Of a DNA stretch of 60,641 nt, positions 25,597 to 33,906 are shown in pieces. Made by a program: the position numbers and the translations under genes. The notes under the pieces were generated by a model. That model ran no database searches and was not told where the DNA came from. It was given only the letters and a program-made list of their open reading frames with translations. The first letter of the stretch is position 1; the number at the start of each line of letters is the position of its first letter. Origin of the DNA: Candidatus Woesearchaeota archaeon (GTDB lineage Archaea > Nanobdellota > Nanobdellia > Woesearchaeales > 21-14-0-10-32-9); contig JAHKLZ010000017.1 in NCBI GenBank assembly GCA_020854775.1, positions 1 to 60,641 of the forward strand, written 5' to 3'.

Positions 25597-26322
25597 ATGG
25601 ATGAACAAGATATTAAAAAATTAAAAAAGTATTTATTTAATTTGAATGATTTTTATGTTTTAATTAATCATGAAATAAAAGATCATCTTAATTTAAGGAG
25701 GGATGAATTTAAATTCAGAAAATCTATTCCTGAAATTAATGATTCTCTTGATTTTTATTTTAGAGGTGCGCCTCATGTTTTATCTCAGACAAGTCTGTTT
25801 CTTTCTTGTATGAGGCTTCAATCACAAATAGATTTGATTCGTTATGGTAAAGATTCAGAATTCAAAAACGAGTTGTTTGAAGAAAAGTTAAGTTCTAAAT
25901 TGGAAGAAGCTCAAGTTTTAACTAATTTTTATGATTCTTTTATTTTTCATGTTAATGAGTGGGCGCGTATAGAGTCTACTCAGCCTTTGATGATTTTATC
26001 GAATGATAAAGTTATAGGGGATATTTATAAAAGAATTTCTTCTCCTGAGAATTTAGAAATTGTATCTGAAAAACTTTGGGGTTTGTTTGAAACTGCTATT
26101 GAACTTATGCCTAATAATAAATTATCTGGTGATTATAATTTGAAATTTAATGATTTGATTAGGTCTCATAATTCTTTATTTCTTGGTAGTTTTGTTCCTG
26201 AAAATATTCCTAGGGTATCTTTTAGTTTTGATAATGAAAACATACTTGAGCCTATTGGTTGGTTTAAGGAAGGTTATCATGATAAATTATTAGAATATAG
26301 GGTTTCTAAATATTTTTCTTAG
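25597..26322 (+). CDS. Uncharacterised 241-residue protein
   Basis: A soluble, probably all-helical protein with no recognised domain. 'EFKFRKSIPEINDSLDFYFRGAPHVLSQTSLFLSCMRLQSQIDLIR' near residues 35-85 looks like a helical core. The end ('PRVSFSFDNENILEPIGWF') is less helical. A TATA-like aatttaaatattg at about 25565 lies 32 bases before the ATG, so it has its own leaderless promoter. Its stop lies 9 bases from the 3' end of the convergent SRP RNA gene. Confidence 0.6.
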   Translation: MDEQDIKKLKKYLFNLNDFYVLINHEIKDHLNLRRDEFKFRKSIPEINDSLDFYFRGAPHVLSQTSLFLSCMRLQSQIDLIRYGKDSEFKNELFEEKLSSKLEEAQVLTNFYDSFIFHVNEWARIESTQPLMILSNDKVIGDIYKRISSPENLEIVSEKLWGLFETAIELMPNNKLSGDYNLKFNDLIRSHNSLFLGSFVPENIPRVSFSFDNENILEPIGWFKEGYHDKLLEYRVSKYFS

Positions 26323-26330
26323 GGTGAAAT

Positions 26331-26593
26331 GCGCGCCGAGAAGTGGATCGTACATCAGTGAAACAGTGTGTTCTTCAAGGTTCCTCCTTCCTGCAACCCC
26401 TCAAACACCAACACTCAAGGTTATGGCTGCTTCATTCCTGACCTGACCAGGTTCCCAGGAGTGTCGATCAAGAGGGACAGGTTATCGACGGTTCCTCGAA
26501 GACTGCTTCGCTGAAGCAGACCTCCTTCTCGGCTTCGTCCCCCACGTGAAGCCGGTTTTGGGTTACAAGGCACGGCTAACGCCCCGGACTAGC
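26331..26593 (-). ncRNA. SRP 7S RNA
   Basis: The minus strand contains archaeal SRP RNA. The 5' domain reads CGTGCCTTGTAACCCAAAAC, the helix 3/4 region that forms the loop-loop contact, followed by ACGAAGCC. The helix 8 tip, at about 26425-26455 on the plus strand, reads GTCAGGTCAGGAATGAAGCA on the RNA, with a GGAA tetraloop closed by A:U and the AGCA side of the symmetric loop that binds SRP54. Length is about 263 bases. A minus-strand TATA box at 26614-26624 places the start near 26593. The closing helix 1 between the two ends is not obvious, so the 3' end is approximate. Confidence 0.9.
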
Positions 26594-26613
26594 AGTTTTA
26601 GTAGTGTTTCTTT

Positions 26614-26624
26614 ATTTATAAATG
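26614..26624 (-). promoter_or_regulatory. TATA box of the SRP RNA gene
   Basis: On the minus strand the sequence tcatttataaa is centred about 26 bases before the predicted 5' end of the 7S RNA. Confidence 0.6.
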
Positions 26625-26676
26625 ATTTGGGTCTCCTCGAAACAAATAACGTTTAATTACTTATAAGTGGCAAAAA

Positions 26677-26694
26677 ACGAAAAATTTATATATT
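26677..26694 (+). promoter_or_regulatory. BRE/TATA promoter of the 26716 gene
   Basis: Sequence acgaaaaatttatatatt lies 22-39 bases before the ATG, giving a leaderless message. Confidence 0.6.
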
Positions 26695-26715
26695 TGTTTA
26701 ACTATAATATTTAAT

Positions 26716-27177
26716 ATGGATAATAAGAAATCTAAAGAACCAGAACAACTAAGATTGTTTCCTGAAAGAACGCCTAAACATTACGATAGAGACATACCTC
26801 AAAAATCATACAAATATCAATCTCAAAACCAACAAATTGATGCATCAAAACAAATAGAAGCTCTAGAAGATAAAGTCATAGGGGAATACGTAGATATAAG
26901 AATAGAAACAGATGAAGCATTTAAAAAATTTAATACATTAAACAAATATGCTGACACTGTTCCTGAACAAAAAAAAATGGTGCTAAGACGTTTATACGCG
27001 AAATTCAGAGGACAAGGAAAAACACCTCAAGACATATCTAATTATGACGATGCAAGAGTTTCAAGATTATTTAACAGAATGTTAGATTCATACAAGAATT
27101 CTTTTAATAAAAAACTAGTAAGATTTAATGAGTTCTATGAAAGAAATGAATCAATACTAAAAAGACACAATCTTTAA
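26716..27177 (+). CDS. Uncharacterised charged protein
   Basis: A 153-residue hydrophilic protein rich in Lys, Gln, Asp and Arg. Residues 1-45 look disordered; residues 50-150 are predicted helical ('EALEDKVIGEYVDIRIETDEAFKKF', 'SRLFNRMLDSYKNSFNKK'). No family is recognised. Its codons are A-rich (AGA, ATA, ACA), unlike nearly all other plus-strand genes but like minus-strand genes here, a trait shared with the tRNase Z gene that follows 49 bases later. Confidence 0.6.
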   Translation: MDNKKSKEPEQLRLFPERTPKHYDRDIPQKSYKYQSQNQQIDASKQIEALEDKVIGEYVDIRIETDEAFKKFNTLNKYADTVPEQKKMVLRRLYAKFRGQGKTPQDISNYDDARVSRLFNRMLDSYKNSFNKKLVRFNEFYERNESILKRHNL

Positions 27178-27226
27178 ACAATAATTCAAAAACTTATTTA
27201 TACTAAAACAATTTCTTTAACAAATA

Positions 27227-28129
27227 ATGATTAACATAACTATTTTAGGAACAAGTAGCATGGTTCCCACAAAAGATAGGAACGTGCAAAGCATTTACTT
27301 AGATTACAACGGAGAAGGAATACTTTTTGATTGTGGTGAAGGAACACAGCGCCAAATGAACATCGCTGGAATAAACAGGACTAAAGTAAAAAAAATATTA
27401 ATAACTCATTGGCACGGTGATCACGTTTCTGGATTAATAGGTTTAATACAAACCTTGGGAAATTCTAAATACGCGTCTAAATTAGAAATTTATGGTCCTA
27501 AAGGAACAAAAAGATTCATGAATAACTTACTTAATAGTTGCGTGTTCGAATTAGCTGTAGAAATAGAAATAAACGAACTTGATATAACTAAGAAAAAAGT
27601 TTTTTTTGAAAACGAAAATTATTATTTAGAATCAACTCCTTTAAATCATAGCACGCCTTGTCTAGGATATTCATTTGTAGAGAAAGATAAAAGAAGAATA
27701 CTCGTTGAAAAAGCCAAACGCTTAGGATTAGAAGAAGGACCTTTACTTGGTAATATTCAAAAAAATTTACCTGTAAAAATTAATAATAAAATAATTAATC
27801 CTGATGATGTTTCAGTTGTGAAGAAAGGAAAAAAATTAACAATAATAGCTGATACATCTTCTAATGCTAACGCGCAATCATTAGCTAATGAAGCAGACAT
27901 TTTAATATGCGAAGCAACATATGCTTCTAAAGAAGAAGAAAAAGCAGAACAATTTATGCATTTAACATCTGAACAAGCAGCATTAATAGCGAGTAATGCG
28001 GGCGCAAAGAAATTAATATTAACACATTTTTCTCAAAGATACAAATCTTTAGATGACTTACTAGATCAAGCTAAAAACGTTTTTCCCGAGACAGTTCTCG
28101 CATTTGATTTCATGAAAATAAAATTATGA
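27227..28129 (+). CDS. rnz: Ribonuclease Z (tRNase Z)
   Basis: A 300-residue short-form (ELAC1-like) metallo-beta-lactamase endonuclease that removes 3' trailers from tRNA precursors. The metal motif 'THWHGDHVSGLIGL' carries the HxHxDH core, 'LNHSTPCLGY' supplies a further His, 'IADTSSNANA' the bridging Asp and 'LTHFSQRY' the last His. 'GTSSMVPTKDRNVQS' at the N terminus is also diagnostic. All three tRNA genes in this window lack a full CCA, so 3' trimming by this enzyme followed by CCA addition is required. TATA-like aaaacttatttatact at about 27187-27203 gives a leaderless start. Confidence 0.95.
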   Translation: MINITILGTSSMVPTKDRNVQSIYLDYNGEGILFDCGEGTQRQMNIAGINRTKVKKILITHWHGDHVSGLIGLIQTLGNSKYASKLEIYGPKGTKRFMNNLLNSCVFELAVEIEINELDITKKKVFFENENYYLESTPLNHSTPCLGYSFVEKDKRRILVEKAKRLGLEEGPLLGNIQKNLPVKINNKIINPDDVSVVKKGKKLTIIADTSSNANAQSLANEADILICEATYASKEEEKAEQFMHLTSEQAALIASNAGAKKLILTHFSQRYKSLDDLLDQAKNVFPETVLAFDFMKIKL

Positions 28130-28159
28130 CTTTACTAATTTAAATCTTGGAACTTCTTC

Positions 28160-28348
28160 TCAGTTAATAGTTACTGTTTCCATAAACATTTCTTTAGGCC
28201 TAACCCATAATTGGTCTTTACCAAACTCTGATTCATACAACGCTTGATAAACAACTAGTTCTTCTAAAGTCTCGCTGTGTCTAGCGACGCCTATCACGTT
28301 GTAATAATTACCATTGTAGTGTTGATATTTTCCTTTTTTTATTTCCAC
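28160..28348 (-). CDS. DUF1653-like small protein
   Basis: A 62-residue protein starting at GTG 28348, chosen because a strong GGAGGCG ribosome site lies 8-14 bases upstream; the longer frame to 28423 adds a non-conserved basic stretch. 'KKGKYQHYNGNYYNVIGVARHSETLEELVVYQALYESE' is the DUF1653 beta-barrel signature, followed by 'LWVRPKEMFMETV'. Function of the family is unknown; members are common in bacteria, so transfer is plausible. Confidence 0.82.
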   Translation of the reverse strand: MEIKKGKYQHYNGNYYNVIGVARHSETLEELVVYQALYESEFGKDQLWVRPKEMFMETVTIN

Positions 28349-28556
28349 TATTTTTCGCCTCCGTTCAATCTTAAAATAATTTTTCTTCAAGTCTTTTAAA
28401 CATGTTGTAAATGTTATAAACATATTTTTTTTAATTGCTTAAACCAATCATTACATCCTTCTTTTTGTAAGGATTAGAATCCAGAAGTGATATTTTGTTC
28501 ATCATCATTTTCTTTTATTAGCTTTTTATAAATTTTTTTACTAATTTTTTTTTATT

Positions 28557-28573
28557 CAGAAATATTTATATAA
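28557..28573 (+). promoter_or_regulatory. BRE/TATA promoter of gap
   Basis: Sequence cagaaatatttatataa predicts a start near 28597 and therefore a leader of about 80 bases before the TTG at 28678. Confidence 0.6.
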
Positions 28574-28635
28574 TAAGTAATTAATCTACTATGTGCGTGC
28601 GACGTGAGTCGGGGAAAAAGAGAGGTGACTTGCAG

Positions 28636-28656
28636 GACTGTGGTCTTGCAGTCTTT
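28636..28656 (+). promoter_or_regulatory. Hairpin in the gap leader
   Basis: TGCAGGAC and GTCTTGCA can form an 8-bp stem (one G:U pair) with a short loop, inside a leader that is more GC-rich than its surroundings and ends in a CGGAGGG ribosome site. A structured leader on a glycolytic gene may control its translation or stability; no known riboswitch is recognised. Confidence 0.4.
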
Positions 28657-28677
28657 TATGTTCGCGGAGGGATTACT

Positions 28678-29667
28678 TTGGTAAAAGTGGCTATAAATGG
28701 TTTTGGTAGAATAGGTAGAATGGTTTTTCGTGCAGGATACAAAGATCCTAGCATTGATTTCGTTGCAATAAATGATTTAACAGACACTAGGACTTTGGCT
28801 CATTTATTAAAACATGATTCTACTCAAGGAAGATTCGAAGAAGATGTTTCTTTTGATGATAATCACATAATTGTTAACGGAAACAAAATATCTGTTTTTT
28901 CTGAACGTGATCCTTTTAAATTACCTTGGAAAGAATATGATGTTGACGTAGTAGTTGAAAGTACTGGTTTTTTTACTTCTAAAGAAAAAGCATCTATGCA
29001 TTTGGAAGCTGGAGCAAAAAAAGTTGTTTTGAGTGCTCCGGGCAAGGATATTTTTACCATGGTTAAGGGAGTGAATGAACATTTTTATAATGGGGAATTA
29101 ATTGTTAGTAATGCTTCTTGTACTACTAATTGTTTAGCTCCTTTGGTTAAAGTACTGGATGATAACTTCGGTGTTGAACGTGGATTCATGACTACTATTC
29201 ATGCTTATACTGGTGATCAAAGATTGTTAGATGCGCCTCATAATGATTTGAGAAGAGCTAGGAGTGCAGCTGTTAATATTATTCCTACTACTACGGGTGC
29301 TGCTAGCGCAGTAGGTGAAGTTGTGCCGCATCTTAAAGGGAAACTTGATGGTAATGCTATTCGTGTTCCTGTTCCTACTGGTTCAATAACTGATTTTAGT
29401 TGCGTTCTTAGAAAAGAAGTTACTAAGGAAGAAATTAATAATTTGTTTAGAAACGTTGCTCAACACGAATTAAGAGGGGTTTTGCAGTATTCTGAAGATC
29501 CTTTGGTTAGTTCTGACATAATTGGTAATCATCATTCTAGCATATTTGATGCTTTAAGCACTAATGTTATTGATGGTACTTTAGTTAAAGTAGTTTCTTG
29601 GTATGATAACGAAGTGGGTTATAGTCATAGAATGATTGATATAATAAAAATAATTTCTAAGAAATAA
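28678..29667 (+). CDS. gap: Bacterial-type glyceraldehyde-3-phosphate dehydrogenase
   Basis: A 329-residue class I GAPDH that oxidises glyceraldehyde-3-phosphate with NAD and phosphate. TTG at 28678 is chosen because it follows GGAGGG and gives the canonical 'VKVAINGFGRIGR' start. The catalytic 'SNASCTTNCLAP' and the substrate motifs 'TIHAYTGDQRLLDAPH', 'RRARSAAVNIIPTTTGAA' and 'SWYDNEVGYSHRM' are those of bacterial and eukaryotic enzymes. Archaea usually have an unrelated class II enzyme or ferredoxin-dependent GAPOR, so this points to acquisition from bacteria. It fits with the bacterial-type sugar cluster at 47.9-53.4 kb. Confidence 0.95.
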   Translation: MVKVAINGFGRIGRMVFRAGYKDPSIDFVAINDLTDTRTLAHLLKHDSTQGRFEEDVSFDDNHIIVNGNKISVFSERDPFKLPWKEYDVDVVVESTGFFTSKEKASMHLEAGAKKVVLSAPGKDIFTMVKGVNEHFYNGELIVSNASCTTNCLAPLVKVLDDNFGVERGFMTTIHAYTGDQRLLDAPHNDLRRARSAAVNIIPTTTGAASAVGEVVPHLKGKLDGNAIRVPVPTGSITDFSCVLRKEVTKEEINNLFRNVAQHELRGVLQYSEDPLVSSDIIGNHHSSIFDALSTNVIDGTLVKVVSWYDNEVGYSHRMIDIIKIISKK

Positions 29668-29677
29668 TTTTTTTTTT

Positions 29678-30433
29678 TTATTCTATTATGAAGCTTGCAT
29701 ATCCTACTACGTTGTTTTTATTATTTGATGTTTCTGCTGAAGTCGTATATTTTAGTAATCTTGGTTTTTTATTTATTTCTTTAAAAATTCTATTTCCTAT
29801 TTTTAATGGATTGGCTCCGCACGCATATTCTGGATTAACATCTCTTAAATTAAGTATGTCGTTAATGGTTTCATTATCTACTTCTTTTGCGTCTCTTTCT
29901 GTTAAGAAATGGCTAAGGTCTGTGCTTATTATTAGTAACGTTCTTTTATCTATTAACTTGATTATTTCTTTGAATATCTTGTTAAGATCTAATTCGTTTA
30001 TATCTCCTATGATTATAGGTAATACTTCGAATTTTTTTAATTTTACTTGTAAAAAAGGCAGATGTGTTTCTACTGCGTGTTCTTGTTTGTGAACTACTTC
30101 GTTTTCTAAGAAGGCATCATTATTTATTTTCGGTTTCCAAATTTTTACTTTTCCTAAAGGCGTTTCCCAGTAATCATTCGTGTCTAAAACTGCTTTTTTT
30201 GTATAAACAGTATGGTTAGGTGCTAATATTATGATTTTTTCAAATTCAGGACTTATTAATTTGTATGCTTCCCCAGCAGTTTTTCCTGAATAAATGTATC
30301 CTGCGTGAGGAACTATTATGGCTGTGGCTCTTATTTTTTCTTTTGATTCTTTTATGTACTTAAGTTCATTTTCTAATTCTGAAGAATTGTTACTATAAAA
30401 AGTTCCTGAAACGCTTGATTTTCTTGTATTCAT
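29678..30433 (-). CDS. amrB: AmmeMemoRadiSam system protein B (MEMO1 family)
   Basis: A 251-residue MEMO-like protein related to class III extradiol dioxygenases. 'SGTFYSNNSSELENEL' at the start, 'IIVPHAGYIYSGKTAGEAY', 'ILAPNHTVY', 'EHAVETHLPFLQ' and 'STDLSHFL' are the family motifs and hold the metal-type His residues. It is divergent from the radical SAM member 105 bases away, with the AMMECR1 member following that, so all three parts of the system are clustered. Its biochemical role in prokaryotes is not settled. Confidence 0.92.
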   Translation of the reverse strand: MNTRKSSVSGTFYSNNSSELENELKYIKESKEKIRATAIIVPHAGYIYSGKTAGEAYKLISPEFEKIIILAPNHTVYTKKAVLDTNDYWETPLGKVKIWKPKINNDAFLENEVVHKQEHAVETHLPFLQVKLKKFEVLPIIIGDINELDLNKIFKEIIKLIDKRTLLIISTDLSHFLTERDAKEVDNETINDILNLRDVNPEYACGANPLKIGNRIFKEINKKPRLLKYTTSAETSNNKNNVVGYASFIIE

Positions 30434-30538
30434 TTTATTCTTATTTTGTTGTTTTTGTTTTTGTTGTTTATAAATATTATTTTTTTAAAGGAAATTTTTA
30501 AATAAATCTTTAATTAATTAGGTTTAAGTGATTTTTTT

Positions 30539-31525
30539 ATGAAGGAAGCATACTTATTTGAAAAACTAGATGATGGCTTAGTTAAGTGTTTGGCTTGTGC
30601 TCATAAATGCGTTATTCCTATTAATGGAAAAGGTAAATGCTTGATTAGAAGTAACAAAGAAGGTGTTTTGTTTCTTGATGCGTATGGTTCTGCTGCTTCT
30701 GTTGGTGTTGATAAAATAGAAAAGAAACCTTTGTATCATTTTTTACCTGGTTCTTTAACTTTTTCTTTTGGAACTCTAGGTTGTAATTTTAAATGCGGGT
30801 TTTGTCAAAACTTTGAAATAAGTATGCCTAAGAGTTTCATTTTCAAGAAAAATCTTAGTCCTGAAGAAGCTGTTTCTTTAGCTTTGAAGAATAATTGCGA
30901 ATCTATTTCTTATACGTATAATGAGCCTGCTGTTTTTGCTGAATATGTTTTGGATACTGCTCGTTTGGCTAAGAAAAAAGGATTAAAAAATGTTTTAGTA
31001 ACTAATGGTTTTTTTTCTCAAGAATCTTTAAATGCTTTTTGTGAATTAGTTGACGCTGTGAATATTGATTTAAAATCATTTAATGATGAATTTTATAAAA
31101 AGAATTGCAAAGCTTCCTTGAAGCCAGTTCTTGATTCTATTAAGTTTTTTCATAATAAAGGAATATGGGTGGAAGTTACGACTTTGTTAATTCCTGATAT
31201 GAATGATTCTGTTGATGAATTAAATAAAATGGCTGGTTTTATTTCTTCTGTTGATGTTAATATTCCTTGGCATATTTCTCGTTTTTTTCCTATGCACAAA
31301 TTTTCAAATAGAACTTTAACTTCTTTGAGTTCTATTGATGAAGCTGTTAGAATAGGCAAATCTAAAGGTTTAAATTTTGTTTACAAAGGTAATGTTTGTG
31401 AAGACGCTGTTACTGTTTGTTTTAATTGTGGTAAAGAATTAATTATTCGTAGTGATTTAGGAATTATTATTAATTTTGATAAGGGTGAGTGTGATTGTGG
31501 AAAAATAATCAGAGGTGTTTTTTAA
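30539..31525 (+). CDS. amrS: AmmeMemoRadiSam system radical SAM enzyme
   Basis: A 328-residue radical SAM protein of the PflA-like group. The cluster motif is 'CNFKCGFCQN' (CX3CX2C) near residue 82. An N-terminal Cys set ('CLACAHKCVIPINGKGKC') and a C-terminal set ('CFNCGKEL', 'CDCGK') could bind extra metal. The reaction is unknown. Its stop abuts the GTG of the AMMECR1 gene, so the two are co-translated. TATA-like atttttaaataaatc precedes the ATG. Confidence 0.93.
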   Translation: MKEAYLFEKLDDGLVKCLACAHKCVIPINGKGKCLIRSNKEGVLFLDAYGSAASVGVDKIEKKPLYHFLPGSLTFSFGTLGCNFKCGFCQNFEISMPKSFIFKKNLSPEEAVSLALKNNCESISYTYNEPAVFAEYVLDTARLAKKKGLKNVLVTNGFFSQESLNAFCELVDAVNIDLKSFNDEFYKKNCKASLKPVLDSIKFFHNKGIWVEVTTLLIPDMNDSVDELNKMAGFISSVDVNIPWHISRFFPMHKFSNRTLTSLSSIDEAVRIGKSKGLNFVYKGNVCEDAVTVCFNCGKELIIRSDLGIIINFDKGECDCGKIIRGVF

Positions 31526-32068
31526 GTGAATGAGAAGAACAAAAAATTATTGTTGAATTATGCTAGGAAATCTATTAAGTCTGTTTTTAATGGTGAATCT
31601 TTTGTTCCTGATAAGATTCCTTCCGATCTTAAAAGCATTGGTTGTTGCTTTGTTACTTTGAATTTAGATGGTGAACTTCGTGGTTGCATTGGGAACTTAG
31701 AACCTTTTGAGCCTTTGTATAAGAACGTTATTAATAATGCGGTTAACGCAGCTTTTAAAGATTCTAGGTTTAAGCCTTTGTCTCGTTCCGAATTCAACAA
31801 GATAAAAATAGAAATATCAGTTATTTCTAGCGCTGTGCCTTTAATTTATGATGATTATAATGATTTATTAAATAAGTTAAGGATTGGTCAAGGCGTTATT
31901 TTTAAGAAGGGTTTTTATCAATCCACGTTTCTTCCACAAGTGTGGGAGATGATTCCTGACAAAATTGAGTTCCTTAAAAATCTAAGTCTTAAAGCGGGGC
32001 TTCATGGTGATGCGTGGCGTGACGATCCTGACATATTTGTTTATGGTGTTGAAAAATTTTCGGAGTAA
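31526..32068 (+). CDS. amrA: AmmeMemoRadiSam system protein A (AMMECR1)
   Basis: A 180-residue AMMECR1-domain protein starting at GTG 31526 directly after the radical SAM stop. 'CFVTLNLDGELRGCIGNLEPFEPLYKNVINNAVNAAFKDSRF' holds the invariant LRGCIG motif with a Cys suited to catalysis or modification, and 'LPQVWEM' is the second family motif. It completes the three-part system; the other two genes lie within 2 kb. Confidence 0.93.
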   Translation: MNEKNKKLLLNYARKSIKSVFNGESFVPDKIPSDLKSIGCCFVTLNLDGELRGCIGNLEPFEPLYKNVINNAVNAAFKDSRFKPLSRSEFNKIKIEISVISSAVPLIYDDYNDLLNKLRIGQGVIFKKGFYQSTFLPQVWEMIPDKIEFLKNLSLKAGLHGDAWRDDPDIFVYGVEKFSE

Positions 32069-32090
32069 CACTTTTTGAGGGGTGAAGAAA

Positions 32091-32106
32091 CAAAAGCTTT
32101 ATATAC
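32091..32106 (+). promoter_or_regulatory. BRE/TATA promoter of the PRC-barrel gene
   Basis: Sequence caaaagctttatatac lies about 50 bases before the ATG at 32154. Confidence 0.6.
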
Positions 32107-32153
32107 TAATTACTCCTCTATTATTTTTATCCAAAGAGGCAGGTGGTATTCAA

Positions 32154-32420
32154 ATGCTTAAAATGAAAAGAATTACTGAAACTTATGATATGAGAGTTTT
32201 TACTGATACTGGGGATTACTTCGGAGACGTAGAAGAAGTAATTGTGACTGAAACCAAGATTTTTGGTTGGAAAGTTCGTGCGACTAAGAATTCTTTCTTG
32301 GCTAAGGTCTTAGGATCAGCTAAAGGAGTTATTGTTCCTCATCAACTCGTTAAGAATATAGGGGATATAATGATTATTAGTAAATCAGCGGTTCCTAGTT
32401 ATAATCCTGATGATGACTAA
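32154..32420 (+). CDS. PRC-barrel domain protein (CdpB-like)
   Basis: An 88-residue single-domain PRC-barrel protein. ATG at 32154 follows an AGGTGG site; the longer frame from 32082 overlaps the promoter. 'MKRITETYDMRVFTDTGDYFGDVEEVIVTETKIFGWKVRA' is the beta-barrel core, and 'AKGVIVPHQLVKNIGDIMII' is the second half. In haloarchaea small PRC-barrel proteins (CdpB1/CdpB2) take part in cell division with SepF and FtsZ, so a division role is plausible, but no division gene is adjacent. Confidence 0.82.
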   Translation: MLKMKRITETYDMRVFTDTGDYFGDVEEVIVTETKIFGWKVRATKNSFLAKVLGSAKGVIVPHQLVKNIGDIMIISKSAVPSYNPDDD

Positions 32421-32484
32421 GTTTTTTTTCTAAATATTTTTTTTTTAGGTAAATATTATACATTAGTTATGTTCTCATTGCTTA

Positions 32485-33525
32485 ATGGTTAAATCTTTTA
32501 AAAGATTGAAGTGCCTTTATTTTCCTAAGGGTGGAAACGCGAAGAAATTAGGGATTTCTCCTGAATACTTAGAGTTGTTAATTGATGGTTTTGTTCCTGC
32601 TTCTAGAAGCTTATTGCTTAAAATAAGTAAAGAATACAATGTTCCTCTTAATGAAATAAGTGATTATTTAGTTGATAATAAAGGAGTTCAACCTTTACTT
32701 TTTGCTTCTGAAACTCTATCTAATAACAAAGAATTTGTGAAACGTTTAAATCTTTATGACTCTGTTTCTTTTAATCAATTAGCTGAATTAGTTTCTTATT
32801 CTTATGAATCCATTCATGTCAAAGGACGTCTTAGCACTATTTTAACTAATGTTTCTAATTATTTCACTGTTGCTTCTATGAATCCTTTTCTTAGTATTTC
32901 TTCAGAATCTGAATTTAATGAATTCGCGAATCTTAAGAATCCTTTCGTTGTTCTTCATCATGAAAATATAGGTCCTTACAGATTCATTAAGAATGAGAAA
33001 ATTAATGGCGTGATGAATTACTTCGTAGTTGACGAATTTCTTCCACTCACTGTTAAATCTATAAGCACTGATTCTTCTTCTTGGAGAAAACGTTTCGTTG
33101 AAGGACGAAGTCCTAGAAAGCCTAATCTTGATTTTCCTAGTTACAGTGATGATTTTAACAAAGTCTTAGTTGAATACAAAAAACCTATTAAACAAGACAT
33201 AATCGAAGAATTAAGACGAGAATCGGAGGATTTAATTCGGTTTCCTGAATTTGATTTGTTGAGTAAAGGTCTGGGTAATAATTTATTTGATGAGCAAACA
33301 TCTTTTTCCAAGCTTCATAGTAATCACGATGTTACTTTTGTTAATAGGGGCAGACCTGCTATGTCTTTAGAGAATGATTACGTTGTTGGTTTTTATTTTT
33401 ATCCTGTGCAAGTCGTATCTCACTCATTGTCAGGAGGGGGTGATTCTTATTTTCCTGGTCCTGTAACTTTAAAGCTCGCTAACAGGTTTCAGAATCATGT
33501 TGAAGGCAGAATTCGTAACAAATAA
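32485..33525 (+). CDS. Uncharacterised 346-residue protein with N-terminal HTH-like segment
   Basis: Residues 10-65 ('NAKKLGISPEYLELLIDGFVPASRSLLLKISKEYNVPLNEISDYL') look like a Cro/XRE-type helix-turn-helix, as in proteins that pick a repressor fold. The rest is unrecognised, with a possible beta-rich C terminus ('YVVGFYFYPVQVVSHSLSGGG'). There is no membrane segment. A TATA-like aaatattatacat at about 32451-32464 gives a leaderless start. It converges with the NAC gene 9 bases after its stop. Confidence 0.55.
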   Translation: MVKSFKRLKCLYFPKGGNAKKLGISPEYLELLIDGFVPASRSLLLKISKEYNVPLNEISDYLVDNKGVQPLLFASETLSNNKEFVKRLNLYDSVSFNQLAELVSYSYESIHVKGRLSTILTNVSNYFTVASMNPFLSISSESEFNEFANLKNPFVVLHHENIGPYRFIKNEKINGVMNYFVVDEFLPLTVKSISTDSSSWRKRFVEGRSPRKPNLDFPSYSDDFNKVLVEYKKPIKQDIIEELRRESEDLIRFPEFDLLSKGLGNNLFDEQTSFSKLHSNHDVTFVNRGRPAMSLENDYVVGFYFYPVQVVSHSLSGGGDSYFPGPVTLKLANRFQNHVEGRIRNK

Positions 33526-33533
33526 TTTTTTTT

Positions 33534-33881
33534 TTATTCTTTTGCGTCGTTCAACTCTATGATTGCTTGAGCTAAATCTCCTTCGCAAATCTCAATAGCT
33601 GCTTTTGCTTCTTCTTTTGTGCAATTTGCTTGTGACATCACCATTTCGATGTCTTCCTCGCTTATGTCAGGAGTATTATCTATTTCTTTTTCTTGTATGT
33701 TTCCTGATACTTGAAAACTTTCCTGTCCTTGCATAACTATTCTTTGAACTGAAGGGTCTGTTATTATTATTTCTGAGTCTTTTAATTTTATTATTACTTC
33801 TGTTGCGGGTAAATCATCTTGTTTTATACCCATTTGTTTCATTGCTTGTCGCATTTGTTTAGGATTTAGTCCAGGTATCAT
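33534..33881 (-). CDS. nac: Nascent polypeptide-associated complex protein (archaeal NAC)
   Basis: A 115-residue ribosome-associated chaperone that meets emerging chains. The N-terminal 'MIPGLNPKQMRQAMKQMGIKQ' segment, the NAC beta-barrel dimer domain at residues 25-70 and the C-terminal UBA domain ('DISEEDIEMVMSQANCTKEEAKAAIEICEGDLAQAIIEL') are all present and of normal length. It is followed upstream on the same strand by the Sec61beta gene, so two nascent-chain genes are adjacent. Confidence 0.95.
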   Translation of the reverse strand: MIPGLNPKQMRQAMKQMGIKQDDLPATEVIIKLKDSEIIITDPSVQRIVMQGQESFQVSGNIQEKEIDNTPDISEEDIEMVMSQANCTKEEAKAAIEICEGDLAQAIIELNDAKE

Positions 33882-33906
33882 TTTTTATTTTTCCTTCCTA
33901 AGAATT

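Noticed and set aside
28437-28530. Possible second C/D-box sRNA on the minus strand with an ATGATGA C box
   Set aside because: The D' position reads CTGG and no convincing C'/D pair follows, so the box set is incomplete.
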